Positions 13,757 to 23,778 of a DNA stretch of 64,000 bases are shown here, piece by piece. Position 1 is the stretch's first letter. Each line of letters opens with the position of its first letter. The stretch covers positions 1,674,001 through 1,738,000 of the forward strand of contig NW_024045132.1 in assembly GCF_012273895.1 (NCBI RefSeq), in the 5' to 3' direction. The position numbers were made by a program, and so were the translations under genes. The notes under the pieces were generated by a model. It ran no database searches and was not told the DNA's origin. It was given only the letters and a program-made list of their open reading frames with translations. The stretch comes from Zerene cesonia (Eukaryota > Arthropoda > Insecta > Lepidoptera > Pieridae).

Positions 13757-13977
13757 GGTAAAGTAACTTTGTCTATCGGTCTATAAGTCTCTTTGCGCTT
13801 TATATAACCACTAACCGATTTAGATAAAATTTCGTAGAAAGATAGTTTCGGATCCAAGATGGACATGAAACGGTTTTCATCCCGGATATTCCACGGAAAA
13901 GGAACAACACGGGTAAAATTTTTGACCGCTATAACTTTTTGATAACCACGCGGGCGGCGCCAAGTGCGAAAAGCTAG
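13757..13977 (+). mobile_element. Helitron-like element, third type
   Basis: It begins near aagtaactttgtctatcgg and ends CCACGCGGGCGGCGCCAAGTG...CTAG at 974-977, followed by T. It has the same style of 3' end as other copies in this window, but the body is diverged. Confidence 0.55.
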
Positions 13978-15471
13978 TAAGATATTGAGAACTAATTTTA
14001 AACCACTCTCAGAATAACAATGTCCATCTCATTTATAAAGGTCAACAAAACAAGAACAAAATCCGAAATATTGTTCAAAGATTTTTCTATTAATTAATTA
14101 TTAATATACAGTGGGCTGTTGTGTCAAAAGTTTAAACACATTTATAAAATACCTGCCGCTCGCCCCGGTTTTGTCCAGATAGTCGTTTTTTATGTAATTT
14201 TACACATTTATGGAAAGCAAATATTCCGAATCCTTTCATTACTATTACAAATCAATTGTATCAAAGCTTATTAAAATGAGGTAGGCTTTTTCTAAGTGAT
14301 AAAGTGTGATGGAAATCATATTATTCATGTAGATATGTAAACAAAAGAAGATGACAATTATAATTCAATTAACTACCTATTTCAACTAAAATAAAAAATA
14401 CATATATTAAGACCCTCCACCATACATTTCTTTATAGATTTCCAAGCGAGAAAGCGCTAATATTTAGCACAGTTTGCTTTGTTCTCATAATTGTTTTGTA
14501 CGAATTGATTACAAACATAATTCATTGTGTCAGCAAATCTTTTAGTTAACTTCGGAACCTCGCAGTTGCCTATTGTCCTTACTTAAAAGCTGATGTTAAT
14601 TGAATCGGCTTCAGATTGCAGGACGCCGCCAGTGTGGTAATTGTGTTACTAACAAACATGGCCAAGCTCTCAACTCCTAACAGGCCGTTCAATGTGATTT
14701 TTTACATTGTGTAATTACACCGTTCGAAACGCGCCTTTATGAATATCCAGTGAAAAAATCTAGTGTTACACTAGATTTTTTCTAGAATTTAGAAAATGAA
14801 AGGCGAGTAATGACGGTCTGAATCTGACAGTTTGATGTGTCCATTTAAATAATAGTATATGTCTTTCTCTTAATAGTTTAAGTAGAACAACATTTTTGAG
14901 TAGAATCAATATCATATTTCGTTACAGAAAAACATTCGTTTATTTAGTATAAAACTCTCGTGTAATAGTTTTAGCTGCCAAATTCCTCGGGATGCATAAC
15001 CTATTTTTTTTTTGTTATATCCAAAATTAGGTTGTTTTTTTTATACCCTAAGTGATAAGAGGGATACAAAAAATATGCAGTCTGTTAGTGAGATTTTTAC
15101 TCAGGTCTTAAAAACTAAGTTTTGAATATCAATAAAGAAATTATGATGGAAAATTGTCGCATGTGGAACATTTTTATCGCCTCGTTCATTTTATTATCCA
15201 TTTACGATTCACGTTGTTGGATGCATACGTGAAACAAGATTAGCTTTCATTCGCATTTTTATTCAATTACGTATCTACTTTCAACCAACTCTTGATTTTT
15301 ATCTTTATTTTGTCTCATACCTACTTAATAAGCGATATAAAATGAACATTTCATATATTTGCTGGTGTTTTTAAGCTTTCATGGACTATCATGCTTATTT
15401 TTCCAACTGTTTCCTATTAATTTTGCTTTCTTGATAGAGGACATTATTAATTACATCAAAGGTAATAGCAT
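13978..15471. other. intergenic with one short palindrome
   Basis: AT-rich. Holds the palindrome at 14752-14782. No supported gene. Confidence 0.4.
14752..14782. repeat. 31-bp palindrome, 1-nt centre
   Basis: GAAAAAATCTAGTGT, a single T, then its exact complement. Fifteen base pairs around one base. Confidence 0.9.
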
Positions 15472-15717
15472 ACAGTGGTTCAGTGGTGAGGATCTCAGAT
15501 TCGGACGAAGTGTCGGAGATTCGAGACAAGGAGAGCCTACAGGTTATAAATTGATTTATCAGCTTATTACTTGCACTCTAAGCCATGAAGAAAAACATAA
15601 TGAGGAAAATCCAAAGCACGTGACACGTACCAATTTACTCCACATGGATTATGGCCAGAACCCTCAGGAATGAGTAAGCGGTCGGATCAGATTTGTGCTG
15701 TTGATGATGATGATGAA
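15472..15717 (+). mobile_element. tRNA-derived SINE, diverged copy
   Basis: An A-box-like TGGTTCAGTGGTGAGGA (about 15476-15492) and a B-box-like GGAGATTCGAGACAAG (15514-15529) sit 35-40 nt apart, as in a tRNA-type polymerase III promoter. The 3' part has ATGGCCAGAACCCTCA and ends in a TGATGA-type tail (15701-15717). Same family as 61258-61591. An open frame of 104 codons that runs through it is incidental. Confidence 0.75.
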
Positions 15718-17536
15718 GCATAAAAGAATAGACCAAACTAATAGAAAAATGATGAAGTAGATACCGAAATATTTATTTAAGAGCAATTCTCACTTGCTTT
15801 TCTTTTTGTAGTAAAAAAGTCAAATTCAAATGATAAGGTTGGTACTTACTTACTGAAGTTTATTTTGGTAAAGCTAGCCATCTTACTGTTCCTAGAAAAG
15901 TTAACATTAATTGAGAATTAATCTAAGAAGATCGCGGGTCTAAAGAAAAATGCGATCTTTATCTTAGAACTGAAGAGGTGCTCCGAATGCCGCTGGGTTT
16001 TTCTCTTTTTCACTTGAATAGGGAGAACCAATTATAAGTTGTAAGTAATCCTCTTATCTGAAACTCTGCAAGTCGACGCTACCCGCCACTCCGAATATAA
16101 TTCACTTTATCCATATTCAATATCAGATCGTGCGACGGCAAATAGAGCGATTCAAGTGAGAATTATTATTGGATAAAGCTCGCCTCTTTTCTCCTTGTCT
16201 ATTTTCAATGTTCGTTGGAGCATGATAATTTACGTGTTATATTCGATATTGCACTCTAAAATGCCTTGTTTATTATCTGTTTATTGGCTCTTGACTCTGA
16301 CTTATTGCAAAGCGGGTACGTAAAATAAAAATACATTGCATTTTTCTGAATACAAGGAATTCATAGAAACGGCACAATAACGTTTATTCCTTTGCCTCGT
16401 CTTATTGTTTTCCTTTCAAATGGAATACATTTCGTTATGATCTCTAATGCGTTTATGGAACCAATCGTGCATAATAATTACAAATAAGTTTTTATTAGTA
16501 AATAATAGAGCAAAAACAGAACAAACGAATCTTTTTATTAAGAAAGAATTCCAATGATATTTTATTCGCCTCGCGAGTTTATTGTACACGCAAGGGATTT
16601 CATTTCTAATGTGTTTATTTAACAAATATATCCGTCGTGATAAGGCATAAAACAATTTAGAGTATGACAAGAGGTACATATACAAGGAAGCCATCAACAT
16701 GTAGGCAGAGATATTGTTCATGAAGCCTCATACGAGACAAACACTCCATGCCTTACAATGTTTCGTTATCTATTGTTCCCATACATCCCCTGATTGGCCC
16801 TTATTGTGATGGCATGAACACAAATGTTACATTAATTGTAGGTAAAGTATAAAACATTGCATTGGTATTGAATGATTATGTATCGCAAATTTAATTAGTA
16901 TAAAAGCATGTACTTATAATTATTAAAGCCATTGCCAACATTGTTAGAAACAAAACCTAAAACAGAAAATGAATTTAAAAAATGTATAATGTGATGAATA
17001 GTCCTAATATCTCTTCACTTTTACAGTTATCGGTAGAATATCCAGGAGTGTACAAATACATGAAAATTTTAACTTACTGAAGACACTAGATGCAAATAGA
17101 TTACGTAGGTTCAACATAACTTTGTTATTATATTTAATAAGTATTTCTTCGTACCTAAATTAGTATTAACGAAAACTAGCTTCAGTATGCGTCTTCTCTT
17201 TTATTAAATGGAAAAATTAGACTTTTTACCCACCCATTTTATTAGATTTTATTTCAGGAATAGTATCCTATAATGGCAGCCATGACAATTTTAATTAGAA
17301 ACCATTCATTTCGTGAAACAATTTATGACATCCATCCTTACAAATTTTCGTATTCAGTAAAAATTTTTTGTTTTGTAGAATTTATCTATAAAGCTTTATA
17401 TAAGTATAAAATGAAAAACTAATAGAAGACAGTTTAAAACAAAAATACAATTTATATTGCTTTAGAACTTTAACTACTCTTGTGCTCATAATGTTGTGTA
17501 GTCAATGCCATACCGACAATATAATAAATATTGAAC
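15718..17536. other. intergenic, nothing recognised
   Basis: AT-rich sequence downstream of the odorant receptor gene. No second receptor copy was seen here. No canonical AATAAA lies within about 150 bp after the receptor stop on the minus strand, so the end of its 3' UTR is unclear. Confidence 0.4.
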
Positions 17537-20500
17537 TTAAATATTTGCTTGTCTGAGCATGTTGTAAAAGGAATACGCTGAAGCCATTTTCTGTAAATAA
17601 AAATTACGATATATAAAAAGAAATGTACGAAATTTTTATAAATAATTTTATTTTACATTGTTAACGCGGTTTTACGATATGGCAAAAGTTTTACCAATTA
17701 CCATTACCATTTGGAGCTACGTTCTTATATGAAACATAAAACAAAAGAAGATCGGAGAGAATAAATTGAATAAAAACAAAAATGTTGATGAACTTCCCTA
17801 ATTTGCCTTCACTTAACCGCACTATGTCAATTAATCAGAATCTGGTAAGCTCACAAAGCTACCATGATTGCCTTTGTATATATGATTATATAAACTTTAT
17901 TAATATATTGATAATTTTCTATAATATGTGATATTTTATATAATGTTTCAAACATAGCCCGTTTGATAATTACCAATAAACATGTAACAAAAATAACTTT
18001 ATTACATTAATATTGGCGATGAAACCAAATTTTCAGTTTTTCAGTGTGCACTCTAAGATACACTTCAAGATATAATAATAACTCGATATGCGTTCCTTTT
18101 TTTTCCATTTTTATAAACTAAAGGTGGCACGACTAAAATAAAATTCAAACTAACTTACGTTTGAAAATGTTTCAATAGATACCTCTTCAAAGCCAGGCGC
18201 TTTAATGGGCAGGGGTCGCAAAGACCGTTGCATAATGAGGACTAAGTAGGGGCGTATCACTGGCGTCGCTTGCCAAAACGGAATATTCCAACACGCAAAG
18301 CCAATCGAACTTACCTGGATAACATATAGTCAAATGAACATGATTTTAAATAATATTCTTAAAATATACACAAAACTTTCATTGTAAAAACAGATTTGGA
18401 AATTGCCTGACTTCGCTTTCTGAAAAAAAGTTCATTATAATGAAAATATTTAAACTTTAACTAGATATAGATTTTTTTATTATATACGATAGTCTAGAAA
18501 TGTAACCCACATTATAACAATGGATAAATTATATGAATTTTTGGATTTTAGGAGGATATTCAGTCTGTAAGATATCCTGAGATTTGCGGTATACAATTTC
18601 TTGATTCAGATTGGTTGTAAATCGCCATAAGAATCCCAACTGTCAGGCGGCATCGGTATTTGTTGTCAATAGTATTTCTTCAAACACCATTTCTACATGC
18701 TAATTAAAAATATATAATTCAAATCTACCTTCAGAGACAGGAAATTGCACAAGTAACTCGGTATAAACACGGATATTATGGTTGCAATACACAACAGCAT
18801 GGATATTGGATTAAACTGGCCATCTTGAAGTTTCTGAAACATATGAAAAATCGTGCAAATTTGTTTTTTTCTGTAGAATTAATCAAACTCTATACAAAAG
18901 TTAAAAAATTGATACAAATCTAAAAGAAAAAGAATAGTCGTTGTTAAGCTGTAAGTTTTATAATCCAACAAAGAAACGTAGTTTTCCCGCCAAGTGAATT
19001 AAAAACAGTTTGCAGTAACTAAGCTGTAACCTCTGTGGTGCAGTAGGCGCTCAGGCAAACCACGGGTGCACAAACTTTTTGCTCGAACATTAATAATTTT
19101 GTGTAAACCCGAGCGTAGTACATCATAAGACTGAAAATAAATTATTTGTTTTTATTATGTACAATTAAATCCATCTCATATCTCGTATCTAACATATATT
19201 ATTATCTAACAGGACATACATAATTTACAAGTAAAAATGTATATTTCATTTATTATACGCATCAAAGGAGGCACTTTTCTAAATTTTTTTCGTTTGTTTG
19301 ATCGCGCTATGCTCAAGGTCTACTGGCCCGATTTAAAAAAATAATTCACCGTTGGATAGACATACACAAGTGCTATAGGCTTCAGTCAAACATTGAATTT
19401 GAAATGACAACAGTACAAACGAAATAGTCCCACAAATTCAGTTATAATTTGAAAGGTTACATGGATATCAATAAACTATTATAAACAACCTACTCAATCA
19501 TTGAATGATGCAACCGTAAAATTTCAGACATTCTGTATTTGATTAAAGTCGAAAAGTAATATTGCTCTCGTTTGTTGACCGCTGGACGGATTCCTTTCAT
19601 TAGATCTTCGATGCTCCAAATAACTAAATCTGCTTTGGTCGCAATCTCGCCTATCCATAATATTTGGATCTGCATCATAACTGTCAACATTTTGTACGAT
19701 TACTTATCAACGAATCTATGCTAAATAGTTAATAAAATTGTCATAGTATAATATACACACACACAAAATGCTACAGGTTGAGAATTCCCGTAACAATCTT
19801 AGAATTGTATCTACGGCTCGTATACGTAAAACTTCAATACTTACACAAGTAATTCGATATGTATGCAACAACACACATATTTGAATAAATCAAACATATT
19901 TCGTACAATGGTGACTTCCCGAAATCCGTTTCGAATGCCCAGAACGGGAAGGGTAAAGGACGCTTTCCACTTAACTCTGGATTGTGAAAAGACAAATACC
20001 ACAATAATGCAGTAACAGAGAATATCATCATTCCGAGCCCAACGGATCCCATGAACAGGATACTGAATAGACAGACCTTCCAAATAGTGAGTTGGTTTTC
20101 AAAAAACCTTGTTCTGAAAAATTGTGAAAACTAACCAATTAATTTCTTGTTTAAATCTATTATAATTGGACAAAAATGATATTCGGATTTATTTGCTTTT
20201 AAATACCAGTAGCAATATCGATGCTATCTATATATCTATATATAAGAAGGAGAGTCGTGTTTGTTATACTAATCATAACTCAAGAACGCCTCAACGAATA
20301 TAATTATGTTTTGGTTATTGAGATGTTCGGTTAGATGAAATTATGAAAAATTACATAGTAAAGTCCGACATTCCACGCGAAGCCAGGGCGAGCAGCTACC
20401 AATATATTCTTATTAATCACATAACTAATTTCCATTGTTACGTACCTGTATTTGCTACCTCTGTTACACACATACTGAAAATCTTCTCGTATAATTCTTA

Positions 20501-21618
20501 GTAAATTGTGATAGTCTAACAAATTCGATTTAGTGCACGACAGGATTAAAAGCTTATACAACATAATCAACTCATACGTCCCCGCTTCGGTTATGTGAGC
20601 TATGTCGCGGCTCTCAATCCCATGGTACAGTGATATAGTTAGCATAAGAAGAGCGCTAGCCCCGCAGAACAGTATGAACGTTTTCAAAATAAATCTGGAA
20701 TCAAAGATATTATGCATTACGCGAGTACTGCGTTTAAGACTCTCTAACAAATAAATCGCCTTTAGAATCTATACTAGTCTTTATTTTCGAAATATTGTTT
20801 TTTCAAGAGAATTACAAACAAACAAACAAAACAAGAACACTTTATTGTGCACCAAATGATTATAAAAAGTAACAAAAAATATATATACATTAAAACATAA
20901 ACATTCACGTGCACAACAGGCGGTCTTATCGCTAAGCGATCTCTTCCAGACAACCTGGTGGTCAAGGAGAAGCTGTGGAAAATATAAGTATATGGGTAAT
21001 AGGTGCGATTACAACATTTTAAATACATATATACAATAGATATATATAAAACATACAAAAATAGAAGTACATATTATATATCATCATAGAAATACATTCA
21101 TATTTACATAAGATTGTTTGAAAAAGAAAGATATTTTGTTCTTTTAAAGAGGTACAATGTGATCCTACTAAAAATAGGATCGATTTAGCGCCATTTTCAG
21201 CTATTAATTCAACCCAAATAATCATCTTAATTAACCAATGACACTTATTTTTAGTTCAAAGGAAGCGAAATTAAATAAACTTGAAGATTTTCCAAATAAT
21301 TCGTGTTTTTTAAAATTACATTTGACATATGAAGGTTATTGACGATCCTAATCAGTTGGATAACAAAGTACAATTCAAGTATTATACATTAAAAAACATT
21401 TTCCACGCTATCAAATCAAATAAAATAAGTATTTATTTTTGATGTGGACTTCAAAAAATAATAATTTCTACTCACGTCCATTTTGGGATAGGTTGATCCA
21501 CAACCTGAAAGGCTTTGAGGAACATATAACAGGTTTTGTGAAACTTGAAAGGGTCCACATAGCCGTGCGAATAATCGAAGTTATCCTTGTTATAAAATTT
21601 CTTAATACTGTTGAACAT
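17537..21618 (-). CDS. insect odorant receptor, complete, eight exons, 420 aa
   Basis: Seven-transmembrane odorant-gated channel subunit of the insect Or family, expected to work with the co-receptor Orco in the membrane of olfactory neurons. Exons on minus: 21618-21476, 20694-20446, 20113-19845, 19680-19494, 19130-19031, 18833-18729, 18314-18159, 17590-17537. Intron phases are 2,2,1,2,0,0,0 and match at every junction; the CDS is 1263 nt. Family marks: DQPIPKW before the first membrane helix, a RPLPFPFW...SPLYE segment in the second extracellular loop, ILRLHH after helix 4, VVCLSAY and FIPSYLCN late helices, RPLPIKA, SIETFSN, and the classic ending KMASAYSFYNMLR...I. Length is typical (about 380-430 aa). 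The start is the ATG that opens exon 1. The exon 5 donor (GAG|GTTACA) is weak. Retroelement and Helitron fragments lie in introns 1 and 2. No stop or frameshift, so probably functional. Which receptor orthologue it is cannot be told from sequence alone. Confidence 0.95.
20225..20330 (-). mobile_element. Helitron-like fragment inside receptor intron 2
   Basis: The stretch tctatatataagaaggagagtcgtgtttgttat with a following taactcaagaacgcctcaacgaa resembles 5' parts of lepidopteran Helitron-type repeats. No CTAG end is present, so it is truncated. Orientation is uncertain. Confidence 0.35.
20817..21040 (-). mobile_element. 3' end of non-LTR retroelement, copy 2, in receptor intron 1
   Basis: Close relative of 5236-5460, with the same AAAC-type tail and the block atctcttccagacaacctgg. 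It lies in the 781-bp first intron of the odorant receptor, in the same orientation as the gene. Confidence 0.75.
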
Positions 21619-21711
21619 GCTGACTTAATATGTTATGTACTTAATATGGGAATCAACTGAGCTCTTATAGAGGAGTTTAAATTACATAGAAATACTAATG
21701 TGAATAATGGG

Positions 21712-21742
21712 ACTGATTACGTATGGAATTTATATATATAAA
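21712..21742 (-). promoter_or_regulatory. core promoter of the odorant receptor: TATA box and TCAGT initiator
   Basis: On the minus strand TATATATATAAA (ending near 21729) is followed by TCAGT at 21716-21712. TCAGT is the arthropod initiator consensus, and the A would be the start site at 21714. The TATA run begins about 26 nt upstream of it, a correct spacing. The 5' UTR would be 96 nt to the ATG at 21618, with no intron. Confidence 0.6.
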
Positions 21743-22411
21743 ATCATAAGAACTGTAAAGAGAACTTTAATAGCAAATGTTATTTTCAATCCAATTGCTA
21801 TTAATAGTATATGAACTCGTGTGTGAAAACAATTAAATTCATTTGTAAAATTATTTCGAATCGTTATCCGTAATAAATTCCAAATACGATGCTATCAAAA
21901 TAATATCATGGATTATATTGACTTGGGAATAATATTATGTATGATATGACATTTTATCCAAATATGATTTTATATTCTTTTGTACAACAGTAAAAAAGGA
22001 ACTTATGGCAAGAAAAAAATTAAGCTAAGGCCATTGTTGTCTATAGCATGTTAATCACCATGTGACAATCTTCATATTTTTTTATTTTTAATATACTTTA
22101 CTACGAAAACGTTTTATACCAAAGTATAAACTGTATTCTGGTTTTAACCTGGATATTTGATAATAATTTACTATACACCGATCAAAGACGAAGATTTAAT
22201 AAGAATTTTTCGAAAATGTGAATTATCCTCCAGCCAGGATATTGCATTGTTTCATAGAAATAAACTAAATTGATATAAATTTTTACTTTAAAATATATTG
22301 TTTCTGAGATATAACAACATCAAATACAAAATGTCTATTGCGATATTTATTAGAGCAGTTAGCGATGGTTTATCGCGACAGTGATAATTTGCTCAAATAT
22401 CTTGTCTTTTA

Positions 22412-22615
22412 TTACGACAATACTTTCCGGATAATTTCAACGGCCAAATTGTAGCGTCGTCTATCGCCAGGAGCTCTGTCTTGTACCAAGTAGTTGTAAA
22501 AATGTTCTTTCACTGCAATTATGAAACATTAATGAATAGCGACCCAACTTTAGACACCGTAATAAAAAGTTCTACCTTCTGAAAGATTCATACGCTTTTC
22601 TTTGTGATTTTTCAT
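22412..22615 (-). CDS. small two-exon gene or last two exons of a gene, unrecognised
   Basis: Last exon 22512-22412: after an acceptor ...ATAATTGCAG it reads 32 residues to TAA, beginning KEHFYNYLVQDRAPGD and ending AVEIIRKVLS. Its first two bases need a phase-1 partner. Just upstream, 22615-22576 opens with ATG and reads MKNHKEKRMNLSE to a donor G|GTAGAA in phase 1. Joining them gives 46 residues (V at the junction) across a 63-nt intron. An AATAAA on minus (22413-22408) overlaps the stop. The peptide is charged, with no signal peptide. The intron is short for Lepidoptera, and the upstream ATG might be internal to a longer gene, but a TGA nine bases before it and no good acceptor argue for a start. 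An alternative chain through 24465-24406 and 23947-23882 also keeps phase but reads less like protein. Function unknown. Confidence 0.4.
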
Positions 22616-23439
22616 AACGATGTTTCAACGGAATTTTTTTAATGTTTTGTAAGTAATTGCTTTCTTTTTCATGAAACGGATTTAAAGTGAAATTTTAGTG
22701 TTGAATAAAGTTGATATACAATATTATAAAACGGGTAGCATAGCAGATTGTTAATAGCCATGTTGTTATGAAAAAGAAACATAAGTGTACCTACTATACA
22801 ATACTTTCTCGACTATGAATACATACGTTAAGATTTATGATGAAAAAACTAATATATCTTGAATGATTATCTCGATATCAAATTTATTAATTAAATTCAA
22901 TCTTCCTAGAAACTCAAATTTCATTTATTTAAAGGCAGTAGTTAAAAGTTTGAAAAAATATACAGATTATAAAAATTCGAACACGAAGCGAATTTCATAC
23001 GTGTCCTTCACCAATCAGTGGTGATGTACCCATGATTGCACTTGAGAAATCGAATTTCTTCTCCTCTTTCGGTAAAGTGTGCCGACTTCCCCCCACGTCA
23101 TCTATTGAAATGTTTATTTATACTTCAAATTGCAACTTATATGAAAAATTATTTCAATCATTGTATCAATTCGAATTCCGATCGATTTCTTGAATTCTAT
23201 TGGCAATCCTTTCCTAACATCTCATCCGCTCTAACTTGCTTTCTTGTTGTGAGGAAAGCTAACATAACTCGCTTCATAAGATTGTGCCCTGTTTATGCGT
23301 AAATGATAACGAAAGTGATCCTTCATGAAACAACAGGTTACTAAAACAAATTATGCACCATATTAATGCCATCAAGTCTTCTCATGAAAAAAATAGTGCT
23401 GTTATCACTTAAACTTATTGTTTGTTGCCATTAGTGTAT
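22616..23439. other. intergenic, nothing recognised
   Basis: AT-rich. An 88-codon plus frame at 23036-23302 has no splice, codon or family support. Confidence 0.4.
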
Positions 23440-23778
23440 GTGGTAGTCGGGCACGCTTCGGAACGATTGGGCCAGCTCGCACCGGGGAAGTACCACACCC
23501 CCACAGAAGACCGGCGTGAAATAGCATACTGCTGTGTTTCGTTCGCTGAGTGGGGGAGCCGTAGGCCCATATCCTCTTCCTTACCTTTCCCAGTTCTTTC
23601 CTTTATTCCTTTCTTCAATCCTTTCCTAAACCCTTTCCAATTTGCAGTCGGCAATCCATTTAAAGAGGCGTAAGGTCTGCAATCGACCTTACACCTCTCC
23701 AAATGTTCATGAGCAGAGGTAGCGCTTACCATCAGGTGACCTACCAGCTTCATTGCCGACTATGATATTAAAAAAAAA
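23440..23778 (+). mobile_element. SINE-like element, full-length diverged copy
   Basis: It starts GTGGTAGTCGGGCACGC and ends ...TGCCGACTATGATATT plus an A run. The order of landmarks is the same as at 44268-44590 (ACCGGGGAAGTACCACA, GGCGTGAAATAG, CATCAGGTGACCTACCAGC), with many substitutions, so it is older than the 44-kb and 61-kb copies. Confidence 0.9.

Noticed and set aside
15359..15673. 104-codon plus frame
   Set aside because: Most of it lies in the tRNA-type SINE at 15472-15717.
19021..19080. SINE-like head (ctctgtggtgcagtaggcgc)
   Set aside because: On the minus strand it is odorant receptor exon 5, in correct phase, encoding the VVCLSAY motif.
20331..20445. C-terminal part of the 139-codon minus frame at 20750-20331
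   Set aside because: A CAG|GTACGT donor at 20446/20445 ends the exon; the remaining codons are intron.
21439..21660. 73-codon plus frame
   Set aside because: Antisense shadow of odorant receptor exon 1.
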